Assembly: GCA_013360295.1 (NCBI GenBank)
Contig: JABWCL010000033.1
Coordinates: forward strand, 1-64,000
Reading direction: 5' to 3'
Origin: Ignavibacteriaceae bacterium
GTDB taxonomy: Bacteria; Bacteroidota; Ignavibacteria; Ignavibacteriales; Ignavibacteriaceae
DNA length: 64,000 bases
How positions within the stretch are numbered: position 1 is the stretch's first letter; the number at the start of each line of letters is the position of its first letter. Made by a program: the position numbers and the translations under genes. The notes under the pieces were generated by a model. It did not search any database and had not been told where the DNA came from. It saw only the letters and a program-made list of their open reading frames with translations. Shown here piece after piece: positions 35,099-44,345 of this stretch.

Positions 35099-36355
35099 TT
35101 GCAAAGAATCACCTTACAGATCAGGGAACTGATTAACCTATTCTTAAAAGGGAGATACGTGCTATTCTCAAATATGCTTGAGAAAGTCACCTTCTTTCTC
35201 CTCTTCATTATAATCGCACGGACTTACTCAAAGGATATTTACGGCAGTATAGTCGCGCTCTTCGCGCTCTTTAACATAATCATGTCCTTTTTCGATTTTG
35301 GGTTTAATATATATTTCCAGCGTGAAAGTGCGCTTGAAAAGAAGGATATCTCGGAAGAAATCGCTAACGGATTAACTGTAAGGCTCCTCTCCCTCTTTCC
35401 CTATTTCCTCATTGCCTTTACCTATTTCTTAATCACCGGGGGAGCAAATCAACTGCTCAATTACCTGCTCGGCGCGGGAGTTTTTATATTCGGAATCAAT
35501 AACCTCCTCAACTCGATCCTCTTCGGGCGGAAACTGTTCGAGGCATCTTTCCGGTTACTACTCCTGGCCCGGATAGTACTGATGGCGGGAATCCTGATCA
35601 CCTCTTTCTCCGGTTTTGCAATTGAGTGGACGATAATGGTATTCATCCTTTCAGGAGTAATTCATTTCCTCTCCCTGAGCATATACCTCAGCCGTACCGC
35701 GATAGCCGGATTATCCTTATCCCTTAATCCCGTCCTCCTGAAGAAAATTTTCCGGTCCTCGATCCCCTTAGGTCTTGGAGTAATAATGGGCTGGCTGTAT
35801 GACCGGGTGGACGTACTTATCCTGAAGGAGTATATGGGTGAGGCATCGGTGGCAATTTACGCGGTAGCCTACTCCCTTTACAAGTTCCCGCAGTCCTTTG
35901 CCAACGGGATATTCACCCCCCTGTTCTCAAACCTGAGCCGGGCATTTTCAATGAACGGATATTTAACCTTTACCGACATCAAAAAAACTCTTAAATTCCT
36001 GTTGGTTTATTCTGCTGTTGTAATAGCGGTAGTCCTGACCCTTGGCGACCAGTTAGTCCACTTACTCTATGGGAGTAAGTATACGGAGTCATGCCTTTTT
36101 CTGCCGTATCTAATGATCGCACTGCCGTTTTTGCTGCTGAATAATATGACGGGGATGATCCTGAACGCGTGCTACAAAGAATATTACGCGACAATGTCGG
36201 TGGTGATTGCGGCGGGGGTGAATGTGGCGGGGAATGTGATGTTAATTCCTGTTTTAGGAGTAACCGGGGCTGTGCTCGCTACTATTCTTACCGAAATTTC
36301 CATTCTTACTGTTCAATTATTTTTCATTTTCAGGTTTAAGCTAATCAATAAATGA
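35099..36355 (+). CDS. Wzx-like polysaccharide flippase (MOP superfamily)
   Basis: A 419-aa inner-membrane protein with about 12 hydrophobic segments, typical of the oligosaccharide/lipid-linked glycan flippases (YVLFSNMLEKVTFFLLFIIIARTYSKDIYG near the start; YDRVDVLILKEYMGEASVAIYAVAYSLY). It should move lipid-linked glycan units across the membrane. I place the start at the TTG 35099-35101 with a purine-rich AAGGGAAAGAG just ahead, 10 bases after the EnvC-like stop; a longer frame would overlap that gene by 71 bases. Overlaps the next gene by 4 bases. Confidence 0.85.
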   Translation: MQRITLQIRELINLFLKGRYVLFSNMLEKVTFFLLFIIIARTYSKDIYGSIVALFALFNIIMSFFDFGFNIYFQRESALEKKDISEEIANGLTVRLLSLFPYFLIAFTYFLITGGANQLLNYLLGAGVFIFGINNLLNSILFGRKLFEASFRLLLLARIVLMAGILITSFSGFAIEWTIMVFILSGVIHFLSLSIYLSRTAIAGLSLSLNPVLLKKIFRSSIPLGLGVIMGWLYDRVDVLILKEYMGEASVAIYAVAYSLYKFPQSFANGIFTPLFSNLSRAFSMNGYLTFTDIKKTLKFLLVYSAVVIAVVLTLGDQLVHLLYGSKYTESCLFLPYLMIALPFLLLNNMTGMILNACYKEYYATMSVVIAAGVNVAGNVMLIPVLGVTGAVLATILTEISILTVQLFFIFRFKLINK

Positions 36356-37431
36356 GAGTTGCCTTAATTGGTGATTTTTCAAAATCCGATTCTCCTACGG
36401 GTCCAAAATTTTTTGCATCTGAGTTTTTACAGGAAATAAACAAGCATTATGAGGCTTGGTTTTACAGGTATAATTGCTCAGAAAGGCCCTGTAAATGGAA
36501 GCAGAAGCTTACCGGAAGAATAGAAACTGACCACGAAAATAAAATTATCACTGGCGGATTACTGCCCCTGTTAATACACTTTATCAGAAATAAATACGAG
36601 ATCGTCCATATAGTTAACTACATCAGAGTATCGATTCCATTTCTTTTATGGGCTAAATTTTCAAAGACGAAGATTCTTTATACTTTGCACGGTGTTGTTG
36701 CTAATGAGATGAAATATTCGAATAATACGGGGTTGGGTTACAAGCTAAAAAATTTGCTTGCGGAAAAATTGATATCTCTGCTTGCTGATAATATTACCGG
36801 AGTGTCCAGATCAGTGTGCAATAAATTCAGGGAATATTATCCTGTGAAAATCGATAAATTCAAGTTTTTACCCCCGGGCTTAAACATTAATTGTTTTCCC
36901 CATCGCCAGAAAAGAAAAGACCAAAAAATCAGAATAATTACTCTTAAGGGTATGAATGCTAATTATAAATTTCTAAGCAATTTAGAAGATATCGTGGGTA
37001 AAGAAGGAGAAAGGTTCCAGCTTACTATTATTGGTGATGCGGATGAGAGCAAATCAACAGATAATATCCGGTACAAGACCAGACTCTCACGCAACGAATG
37101 GATTTCAGAACTTACTCAACACGATATCTTCATCAACATATCCCGATCGGAAACTTTTTCACTGGCTGCCCTTGAGGCTTTCGCAATCGGCCTTACACTT
37201 TTCCTTCACACAGATATTGGGATAACCGAGTATCTTAATCCCGGGTATGATTATAATTCCTACAACCAGAATGATTTAACCAGCCTTCAAGCCGCACTTC
37301 AATCAATAGCTCCGACTGATGAGAAAATAAACGAGGTGATAGAAGCCAGAGAATGTAAACTCAAAAATTTCAGCATTCAGGAAGTCGGCAACGAGTACAT
37401 TCTTCAATACACTTCTTTGGTAAAACGCTGA
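36352..37431 (+). CDS. Glycosyltransferase family 4 (GT-B fold)
   Basis: A 359-aa GT-B enzyme of the family 1/4 type: MRVALIGDFSKSDSPTGP..FFASEF opens, and the donor-binding C-terminal region reads ITELTQHDIFINISRSETFSLAALEAFA-type with the E(x7)E pattern. It should transfer a sugar from a nucleotide-sugar to a lipid-linked glycan. ATGA overlap with the flippase. Sugar and linkage unknown. Confidence 0.82.
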   Translation: MRVALIGDFSKSDSPTGPKFFASEFLQEINKHYEAWFYRYNCSERPCKWKQKLTGRIETDHENKIITGGLLPLLIHFIRNKYEIVHIVNYIRVSIPFLLWAKFSKTKILYTLHGVVANEMKYSNNTGLGYKLKNLLAEKLISLLADNITGVSRSVCNKFREYYPVKIDKFKFLPPGLNINCFPHRQKRKDQKIRIITLKGMNANYKFLSNLEDIVGKEGERFQLTIIGDADESKSTDNIRYKTRLSRNEWISELTQHDIFINISRSETFSLAALEAFAIGLTLFLHTDIGITEYLNPGYDYNSYNQNDLTSLQAALQSIAPTDEKINEVIEARECKLKNFSIQEVGNEYILQYTSLVKR

Positions 37432-38492
37432 AAAAACAGAAACGCATTTTAATATTAGTAAACGAACTTAATATAACCTGCGGAATTAGTTCCGCTTTAT
37501 ATTCTTTTCTCAATAATATCCCCTCGGATTCCGATTTTAACTTTCATATTGGTTGTGGGGGTGGTGACGCTGTAGAGAAATTCAAACCATTGGTAAAAGA
37601 TATTTTTGTTTACGATTATTTCAAACACGAGAACAGATCAATTGGCAATTTTGTTAAGTCAGTGTGGAAAACATTTTCTATATGTAAACGTAACAAGATT
37701 AATATAATTCATTCGCACTCACATTATGCCGCTAATTTCGCACATCTGGCGTCCAGACTGCTCGGCATTAAGACAATCCAGAGCATTCACGGAATAATTC
37801 CTGTCACAGGCAGATTACCACATTATAAGGCTGACAAATTCATTGCGGTGAATGAGCATATCATCTCATACATAGGCACTTGTTATCCCAATATAATCGG
37901 CAAAATTCATCTTGTCAATGTCGGCTATAATTTCCCGGAGGAATTACCAAAAAAATCTTATGATAACGTAAGGATTATCGCTGGCTCACGTTTATCTCGC
38001 GAAAAGGGAATTGACACTTTTATCGAAGCAGTGAAATACCTTCCAGAGGAAATTAAAAAATCGTGCAGCTTTTTAATTGCCGGCACGGGTCCCGAGGAGT
38101 CAGAATTCAGAAATATGGCTATTGGCACGCCAATACAGTTCCTTGGAGTTGTGCATAATTTCGAACAGCTTCTTGCTACCACCCACATCTTTGTAATACC
38201 CAGCAGGTCCAAAGCTGAAGGGTTCCCCACTGCAATTATTCAGGCTGCAAAGACGGGGAATTTAATTATTTCTTCGAATTTTTGGGGATCTGAATCAATA
38301 TTAAAAAACAACTCCAACGCGCTGATATTTGATAAGGATAGTTTCAGGTCTCTTGCAGAGCTTATGATTAAAACAGCAACAAATCTAAGCAATTTCACAG
38401 GATTAGTAAATAATTGTTTTACTGAGTTTAAGGATAAATTCGACTCCACTAAATCTACTACTGAACTAATGCGTTTGTACAAAGAATTATGA
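37428..38492 (+). CDS. Glycosyltransferase family 4, probable CTG start
   Basis: About 354 aa if translation begins at the CTG at 37428-37430. The first conventional start (TTG at 37590) would cut off the N-terminal Rossmann strand. From CTG the protein reads KKQKRILILVNELNITCGIS, a perfect beta-strand and glycine opening for a GT4 enzyme, and CTGA overlaps the preceding stop by 4 bases just as the other junctions do. The C-terminal half has GSRLSREKGIDTFIEA, FLIAGTGPEE, FLGVVHNFEQLL and PSRSKAEGFPTAIIQAAKTG. Donor and acceptor unknown. Confidence 0.75.
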   Translation: MKKQKRILILVNELNITCGISSALYSFLNNIPSDSDFNFHIGCGGGDAVEKFKPLVKDIFVYDYFKHENRSIGNFVKSVWKTFSICKRNKINIIHSHSHYAANFAHLASRLLGIKTIQSIHGIIPVTGRLPHYKADKFIAVNEHIISYIGTCYPNIIGKIHLVNVGYNFPEELPKKSYDNVRIIAGSRLSREKGIDTFIEAVKYLPEEIKKSCSFLIAGTGPEESEFRNMAIGTPIQFLGVVHNFEQLLATTHIFVIPSRSKAEGFPTAIIQAAKTGNLIISSNFWGSESILKNNSNALIFDKDSFRSLAELMIKTATNLSNFTGLVNNCFTEFKDKFDSTKSTTELMRLYKEL

Positions 38493-39463
38493 GGGATATT
38501 TCTAATGTGACTGTTCTGATGACAGTTTATAACGGGGCAGAGTATGTTTCCCGGGCTATACATAGTATACTGATTCAAACCTACAAGGAATTTCAATTTC
38601 TTATTATTGATGATGGTTCTACTGACAACACAAAAGAAGTTATTCATTCTTTTAAAGACCCTAGAATAAACTATCATTATATTCCGAATTCCGGTTTGGG
38701 CACAGCCTTGAATTATGGACTCGGGATCGCAAAGTATGATTGGATTGCCCGGATGGATGCTGATGACATATCACATCCTCAGCGCCTGGAAAAACAAATT
38801 ATGATTGCTGTCAGAAATGACTTTGATGTTATCTCCTGTCAATATGCTGTATTCGAAGAGGAAAGAATCCGTTATGTCATCCTGTCATCAGAACACCACC
38901 CAGACATAAAAAAACGGCTTGCGATACACAATGAAATCTCGCATCCGGGTGTTTTGTTTAATAGACAAACCATTATAAACAGTGGCGGATACTACCCGGG
39001 TGTTTTTGAAGATTTCGAGCTATGGCTCCGGATAAAAGACAGAGTAAAATTCTACATTTTACCGGAGGTATTGATTTTCCTTAATCTCCGTATGAATTCA
39101 TATTCAAGAACAGACTCTGAATTACGCAGAAAAGAAGTATACGATATTCTTGCGCCTTATTATAATTCCGACCTTACAAAAGAGTTCGGTATAAAGCAGG
39201 AAGAGAATAATATTATTAGAGGGTGGAGAGAATTTATCTATGGAGATAAAATAAAAGCCAGAGAATATTGGTCAAGTACACCTTTTAATTATCTTGGACT
39301 CAGAATACTTACGGCTTATATGCTCACCTTTTTTCCAACAAATTTCATCCTGAAATTTCAGAAATGCAACTTGCGTTTCAGGATCAATTATCTCATTTCA
39401 TACTTCTACCGGCACAACAGAAGCCTACGCCGCACATTTTTTGGCCTTATAAATATTTCCTAA
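38489..39463 (+). CDS. Glycosyltransferase family 2
   Basis: A 324-aa GT-A enzyme: VTVLMTVYNGAEYVSRAIHSIL, FLIIDDGSTDNT and the metal-binding DADDISHPQRLEKQ are all present, followed by HPGVLFNRQTI. It should add a sugar to the growing surface glycan on the cytoplasmic side. ATGA overlap with the preceding gene; 1 base before the next start. Confidence 0.88.
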   Translation: MRDISNVTVLMTVYNGAEYVSRAIHSILIQTYKEFQFLIIDDGSTDNTKEVIHSFKDPRINYHYIPNSGLGTALNYGLGIAKYDWIARMDADDISHPQRLEKQIMIAVRNDFDVISCQYAVFEEERIRYVILSSEHHPDIKKRLAIHNEISHPGVLFNRQTIINSGGYYPGVFEDFELWLRIKDRVKFYILPEVLIFLNLRMNSYSRTDSELRRKEVYDILAPYYNSDLTKEFGIKQEENNIIRGWREFIYGDKIKAREYWSSTPFNYLGLRILTAYMLTFFPTNFILKFQKCNLRFRINYLISYFYRHNRSLRRTFFGLINIS

Positions 39464-39464
39464 T

Positions 39465-40547
39465 TTGGCAAAGCCCATAAGAGTTCTTCATATATCCCCC
39501 GACTTTGACTACTCCTGCGGCGTAAGCAGGTACCTTTCTCTGATTTTCAAACACCTCGCCATCAACCGCAATATCGAACTTCACTTCATAACAAATAGAG
39601 GTGATGCGTTGGAAAGGATTTCCGGGCTCGATGTAAAGTTGACGCTCGTTCCTTTCACTAAAGGTTTGAGAAACATTTTTTATTTGTATTCTTTCACGAA
39701 TTTCCTGAAAAACTATATCCGGAAAAATCATATTGATATTGTACACACACATCATCGGTTCCCGGAATATATCGTTAACCGTATTAAAAAGGAGTGTGGC
39801 ATTTTCACAATTACTACGGCGCATAGCTTGACAAGAAAATACAAAGCGATGAGTTTTCATTCCGATGTAATTCTTGCTGTGAGCCAGACCGTAAAAAATC
39901 ATCTTATGGAGAGATATAATATTTCTGAAAATCGAATACTGCAAATTTATAACCCGGTCGCAGATCTGGAACCCGCCTGTTCACGTGAGGTGGCGAGGAA
40001 AAAACTGGGTATTCAGGGTAACAGAAAAGTGATTTTGTTCATTGGGACTATCTCCCGAGAGAAAGGGTTTGATGTTTTAATTGATGCTTTCAGACAAGCA
40101 AACGCGAAAATCAGCCACTGTATGTTATTGGTTGCAGGAAAATGGAAGGGATCCAACCGTTATGCTTTCACTTCAAATGCAGACATACTGGCTTTACCCT
40201 CACAGGCTGAAGTCTCACCTCTTTATGCTGCCGCAGATCTTGTGGTTTTACCCTCGCGCGCTGATTCATTTCCTTTTACTATGCTCGAAGCGGGAGTTTT
40301 TCAAAAACCTTTTATTGGCAGCGCGGTCGGAGGTATTAAAGAATTTATTGAACATAATAAAGATGGATTATTGATTGAGCCGGAATCTGTAACGGAATTG
40401 GTAAAGTCTATGACGCATCTTTTGGAATCCCCCGAATTTGCTGCCAGGCTCGCAGAAAATCTGAGGGTCAAAGTCAAAAACCTTAACAGCGCTGAAGAAT
40501 ATTGCAATAATCTTATCGAAATATACGAAAGTGTGACTAATGACTGA
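39465..40547 (+). CDS. Glycosyltransferase family 4
   Basis: A 360-aa GT4 enzyme beginning at TTG: RVLHISPDFDYSCGVSRYL, IVHTHHRFPEYI, VILFIGTISREKGFDVLIDAFRQA and LPSRADSFPFTMLEAG show the complete family pattern with the E(x7)E-like acidic pair. One of three GT4 enzymes in the operon, not a duplicate of its neighbours. Overlaps the WecB gene by 8 bases. Confidence 0.88.
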   Translation: MAKPIRVLHISPDFDYSCGVSRYLSLIFKHLAINRNIELHFITNRGDALERISGLDVKLTLVPFTKGLRNIFYLYSFTNFLKNYIRKNHIDIVHTHHRFPEYIVNRIKKECGIFTITTAHSLTRKYKAMSFHSDVILAVSQTVKNHLMERYNISENRILQIYNPVADLEPACSREVARKKLGIQGNRKVILFIGTISREKGFDVLIDAFRQANAKISHCMLLVAGKWKGSNRYAFTSNADILALPSQAEVSPLYAAADLVVLPSRADSFPFTMLEAGVFQKPFIGSAVGGIKEFIEHNKDGLLIEPESVTELVKSMTHLLESPEFAARLAENLRVKVKNLNSAEEYCNNLIEIYESVTND

Positions 40548-41295
40548 CCAAATATCCACACTTCCTTATTTCACTTTTCGTCACGTAGAACTTACTGATA
40601 TAAAAAGCTTAACCGAGAAGGCTATAAGCGAGCAAAACAAATTCTCCATCCTTTATCTTAATCACCATATTTATAATCTCTGCCTGAAAAACAAGGAATT
40701 AAGAGACGCTATATCTTCTTCAACTTCTGTTCATCTTGATGGCATAGGCATCTGGCTGGGATTAAAAATGCTTGGGAGCAAAGACTTAACCCGGTTTAAC
40801 TGGACGGACAACGCAAAAAATTATTTGAAGCATTGTGCTGTTAAGAACTATTCCCTCTTTTTCTATGGAGGAGAGCAAGCCACATTAAGGATTGCAGAAA
40901 AAACCCTGAGAGATACTATTCCGGGTTTGCATATCAAAGGGATGATTGATGGATACACATCCCTCTCCGATGATGAAATAGTCGCCCGTATTAATGAAGC
41001 AAAACCAAATGTTCTTTGGGTAGGATTAGGTTCTCCCAGACAGGAATTATGGATTTTCAGAAATATAGATAGGTTGAATATTAATATCATTCAGAGCACA
41101 GGAGATATAATGAGTGAATTAGCCGGCATAAAAAAACGTGGTCCGAAGTATCTCCAGAAAGCCGGATTTGAATGGGTGGTGCGATTAATTTATAATCCCG
41201 TAAAGTATTGGAAGAGATATTTAATCGGGATTCCCCATTTTTTTCTCAATCTACTCGGAATTAAGTTCAGACAATTTATGGGGGGTAAACATTAA
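40540..41295 (+). CDS. WecB/TagA/CpsF family glycosyltransferase (GT26)
   Basis: A 251-aa enzyme of the family that transfers N-acetylmannosaminuronic acid or similar sugars to lipid-linked glycans. Typical stretches are HLDGIGIWLGLKMLG, FFYGGEQATLRIAEKTL, GYTSLSDDEIVARIN and VLWVGLGSPRQELWI. Together with the flippase it points to a polyprenyl-linked repeat-unit pathway. A C-terminal basic, aromatic tail (YWKRYLIGIPHFFLN) probably contacts the membrane. Confidence 0.9.
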   Translation: MTDQISTLPYFTFRHVELTDIKSLTEKAISEQNKFSILYLNHHIYNLCLKNKELRDAISSSTSVHLDGIGIWLGLKMLGSKDLTRFNWTDNAKNYLKHCAVKNYSLFFYGGEQATLRIAEKTLRDTIPGLHIKGMIDGYTSLSDDEIVARINEAKPNVLWVGLGSPRQELWIFRNIDRLNINIIQSTGDIMSELAGIKKRGPKYLQKAGFEWVVRLIYNPVKYWKRYLIGIPHFFLNLLGIKFRQFMGGKH

Positions 41296-43009
41296 GTTAA
41301 CAGGCAAAATATTTGCAGAGAGAGTACAATGGAATAATTGCCTGTTTTGCAAATTATTCTTCATTCTCCTTGTCCCTATCACGATATTTTTCCAGATCGC
41401 ACCCTTGATTTTTGGATTCCACTTTCTTTCAGATGATTATATGAATATTTCCGCGGCGATTCGAAATCCATTACCGCTTGCATCGGACTTTAGAGGAGGA
41501 TTTGATGGGTTTTATTACCGTCCTTTAATTTCGTTATCATTGTACCTGAATTATTTTTTTGGCGGATTTAATCCCGCCGGTTTTTTTGCAGTGAATATTA
41601 TAATTAATATTCTCAATTCTATCTTAACATTATTTCTCCTTAGCAAAATGGTTAGAATGGATTTTTTTACCGGTGCACTCCTGGCTGGATTATTCGTTTC
41701 TGTCCCCCAGGCTGTTTCAAACGTGTATTGGATTTCAGGTCGTACTGACTTACTCGCATTTAGTTTAGCAATAACTTCAACCTTCTTCGCCGTCAGATAT
41801 TTCACTCAAAAATCTACGCTTGACTTATGTGCAACAGGTATCTTTCTTATCTTGGGACTCAGCGCCAAAGAAACCGCCATACTCTCGGCGGTATATATTT
41901 CAATGATCTATTTACTATTCTTTCACAGGAAAAGAGCGAAAGAAACATTCAAGGATGAAATCCCACTTTTCATTCTGGTCTTTTTTATTGTCAGTGTTTA
42001 TTTTATTCTCCGTTACAGTATTTTTGGAGTATTCTTTACCGTAAACAGCAGTGAGTTGCAGACGGCTCCCGAATCTCTGATCTCGTGGATAGCGGGAGGG
42101 ATTTTGTCAGTTTATCTGCCGTCTGATCCGGTTGATCTGTTCTCCATAATTAATTTCTCTGAGTCTTTTTTTTACAGTGCGGTTGTCCTGCTAATAACTT
42201 CTTTCTTCTTGATTACCAGGGGTTTTAGGAATATGACCAGCGACCAAAGACAACTCATAATTAAATTTGTTTTCATTTCATTCATCTCCCTAGGGGTTTA
42301 TATATTCACAATCCCACAACTCCGCCTGGCATATTTTACGCTCCCTTTTTCAATCGGAACAGTTGTTTTAATTTTTAAGTATAATAAAAGTTTAGCTTCG
42401 GCCAAAATTCTATTATCATTATATCTTCTGCTCGTGATAGCATCCTCAGCATCACAAGTATACAAACATATTACAATCTCAAAAATGCAGCGCCAGATAG
42501 AAGCAGTTTTAGATCAGAACAGAATGGATAAGGATACATTATTTATAGTCGGGCAAGTTGGAAGAATCGGTCAGACCTGGGTTTCTTCTTCCGATGCTTT
42601 CCTTCTGCCCCCATCTGAGGTGGTAAAAGGCAGTACCAGGAAGACACGAGAACTATTTTACCTCCCTGCTTTTGAGGGTCACGTCTTGACAGATCTGAAG
42701 AATCCATATTTAATTGAATTTAACGCCGATACTTTGATCCTTACATCGAATAGCCTGACATCAGGTTTCGTACCCCTGCCAGCTTATAAGTATCCGCAAC
42801 ACGGCTTATACGTTCAAAAAGGGTTGAAGCATAAGCCGGTAGTTTTTATACCCAAAAGAAGAGGTATTGCCCATAAGATTAAGATCTACCCGCTCCCGCA
42901 TACTGATGCTCCCACAGTTTATTATTACAATGATAGTTTCAGAATTGAACCATTTTCTGAATTTAGGGCCCGCTTTACTTCAAAGGGTAAACCTACCAAT
43001 ACAGAATGA
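41291..43009 (+). CDS. Multi-spanning membrane protein, GT-C-like, probable ATT start
   Basis: Open frame extends upstream of the first conventional start (TTG 41405) through a well-formed first membrane segment (FILLVPITIFFQIAPLIFGF) to ATT at 41291, which overlaps the previous stop. That gives about 572 aa. About 10 membrane segments; FLSDDYMN early and LGLSAKETAIL in a loop resemble GT-C glycosyltransferases, which carry Asp pairs in the first loop. It may add or modify sugars on the outer side, with a polyprenyl-phosphate sugar donor. The soluble C-terminal 130 residues are unknown. Confidence 0.65.
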   Translation: MKLTGKIFAERVQWNNCLFCKLFFILLVPITIFFQIAPLIFGFHFLSDDYMNISAAIRNPLPLASDFRGGFDGFYYRPLISLSLYLNYFFGGFNPAGFFAVNIIINILNSILTLFLLSKMVRMDFFTGALLAGLFVSVPQAVSNVYWISGRTDLLAFSLAITSTFFAVRYFTQKSTLDLCATGIFLILGLSAKETAILSAVYISMIYLLFFHRKRAKETFKDEIPLFILVFFIVSVYFILRYSIFGVFFTVNSSELQTAPESLISWIAGGILSVYLPSDPVDLFSIINFSESFFYSAVVLLITSFFLITRGFRNMTSDQRQLIIKFVFISFISLGVYIFTIPQLRLAYFTLPFSIGTVVLIFKYNKSLASAKILLSLYLLLVIASSASQVYKHITISKMQRQIEAVLDQNRMDKDTLFIVGQVGRIGQTWVSSSDAFLLPPSEVVKGSTRKTRELFYLPAFEGHVLTDLKNPYLIEFNADTLILTSNSLTSGFVPLPAYKYPQHGLYVQKGLKHKPVVFIPKRRGIAHKIKIYPLPHTDAPTVYYYNDSFRIEPFSEFRARFTSKGKPTNTE

Positions 43010-44193
43010 GAATTAACTTCCTTTCCTATTACATTAAAATCAACAAAAAAGCATTTTATCTCGCAGCATTTTTATCTGCATTAGCTTTGACGATGTTAGT
43101 GATAAATACAGGGAAAATGGATTATTCGCACCCTGATTTTTCACAGAACTGGGACCATCACAACTACATCTCAATGGCACAAAATAGTGTGGGGGAATAT
43201 AATATTGCTCCCTTCTGCTGGAGAATCCTAAATCCTTTGCTTGCCGGATTGCTTCCTTTTGAACAAAGTACTTCTTTCCTGATTATGAGTATCGCTAGCC
43301 TCTGGCTTGCTTCATTATTAATGTATCTGATTATTCTTAAACTTGGTTTTTCAGAAATTTTCTCCATCGCAGGAATACTATTTTTTCTCTCTCTATCCTG
43401 GATCACAAAATATAATATTTATAATTTCTGGTTAACTGATCCGCTCTCCTATTTCTTCATTCTGGCTGTAATTCTAAGTATTTTAATCGGAAACGATACT
43501 TCCTTCGCGATATTCTTAACTTTAGGCGTACTTGCGAAGGAGAGTGTTTTGTTTTTCGCACTACTCTATTTTACACTGAACAATGATGGAGTGCTGTCAG
43601 GTAAACTTTGGCTGAGAGGGACGCTTCTGATTTTACCCGCAATCGCGTTGCTGATTTTTTTACGAGTTTCAATCCCAGCACTCAATAATGATCCGGAATA
43701 CGTTGCGAAAGTCTCGCCTTTCATTAATCCTGTGCCCGTCTATGGTCTAATGACTTTTTTGAAGGAAATAGGATTTCCCCGAATTGCAAATTTCTCACTT
43801 CAGGAACTCCCTTCATATTCCTATGGAGTGTTTGGACTTACTCTTTCTTTTTTTTCGGTTGTAAATCTGCGTGAAAATTTCGGCATCTTTCTTAAATATT
43901 TTCCGGTTGTAACCTTAGTTTATCTATCATTGCTATTTGTGGTCAACACTGAAAGAGCCGTGGTGATATTTTTCCCCCTGATGATCATAATGGCCCTCCG
44001 GGGGATGAAGTACTTATCTGTCCGTTTGCAGGTTACAGAAACACCTTTCCTGGTATTACCATCAGTTTTATTACTTTACCTAATATTAAAAAATTATTAT
44101 ACACCTCTTTCGCCCCTCTATGAGGCAGTATTATTAATAGTGTTCCTGGGGGGCATCATAATTTTCAGAAAACATAAATTTATAAAGTGTTAA
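43006..44193 (+). CDS. Multi-spanning membrane protein, GT-C-like
   Basis: A 395-aa inner-membrane protein with about 11 hydrophobic segments. HPDFSQNWDHHNY..PFCWRILNPLLAGLLPF and LGVLAKESVLFF match the pattern of the 49724 protein (KPFVYRALIPLA, INKETSIL). Both belong to an uncharacterised family with a YRxLxP loop and a KE motif, seen in surface-glycan clusters. ATGA overlap with the preceding gene. Last gene of the operon. Confidence 0.65.
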   Translation: MRINFLSYYIKINKKAFYLAAFLSALALTMLVINTGKMDYSHPDFSQNWDHHNYISMAQNSVGEYNIAPFCWRILNPLLAGLLPFEQSTSFLIMSIASLWLASLLMYLIILKLGFSEIFSIAGILFFLSLSWITKYNIYNFWLTDPLSYFFILAVILSILIGNDTSFAIFLTLGVLAKESVLFFALLYFTLNNDGVLSGKLWLRGTLLILPAIALLIFLRVSIPALNNDPEYVAKVSPFINPVPVYGLMTFLKEIGFPRIANFSLQELPSYSYGVFGLTLSFFSVVNLRENFGIFLKYFPVVTLVYLSLLFVVNTERAVVIFFPLMIIMALRGMKYLSVRLQVTETPFLVLPSVLLLYLILKNYYTPLSPLYEAVLLIVFLGGIIIFRKHKFIKC

Positions 44194-44345
44194 CCGGGTC
44201 AATAGTCTTAATTCCAGATGTGTTTTATGGGGATTCTGACGTTATTCAATTTTTGATATTGTTTTATTTACCCGCATATAGTTAGCTTAAGAAAAAAGAA
44301 ATTTTATTTTATTCCGCTTTTAGTAGCCTAAACATAAAAACAACA

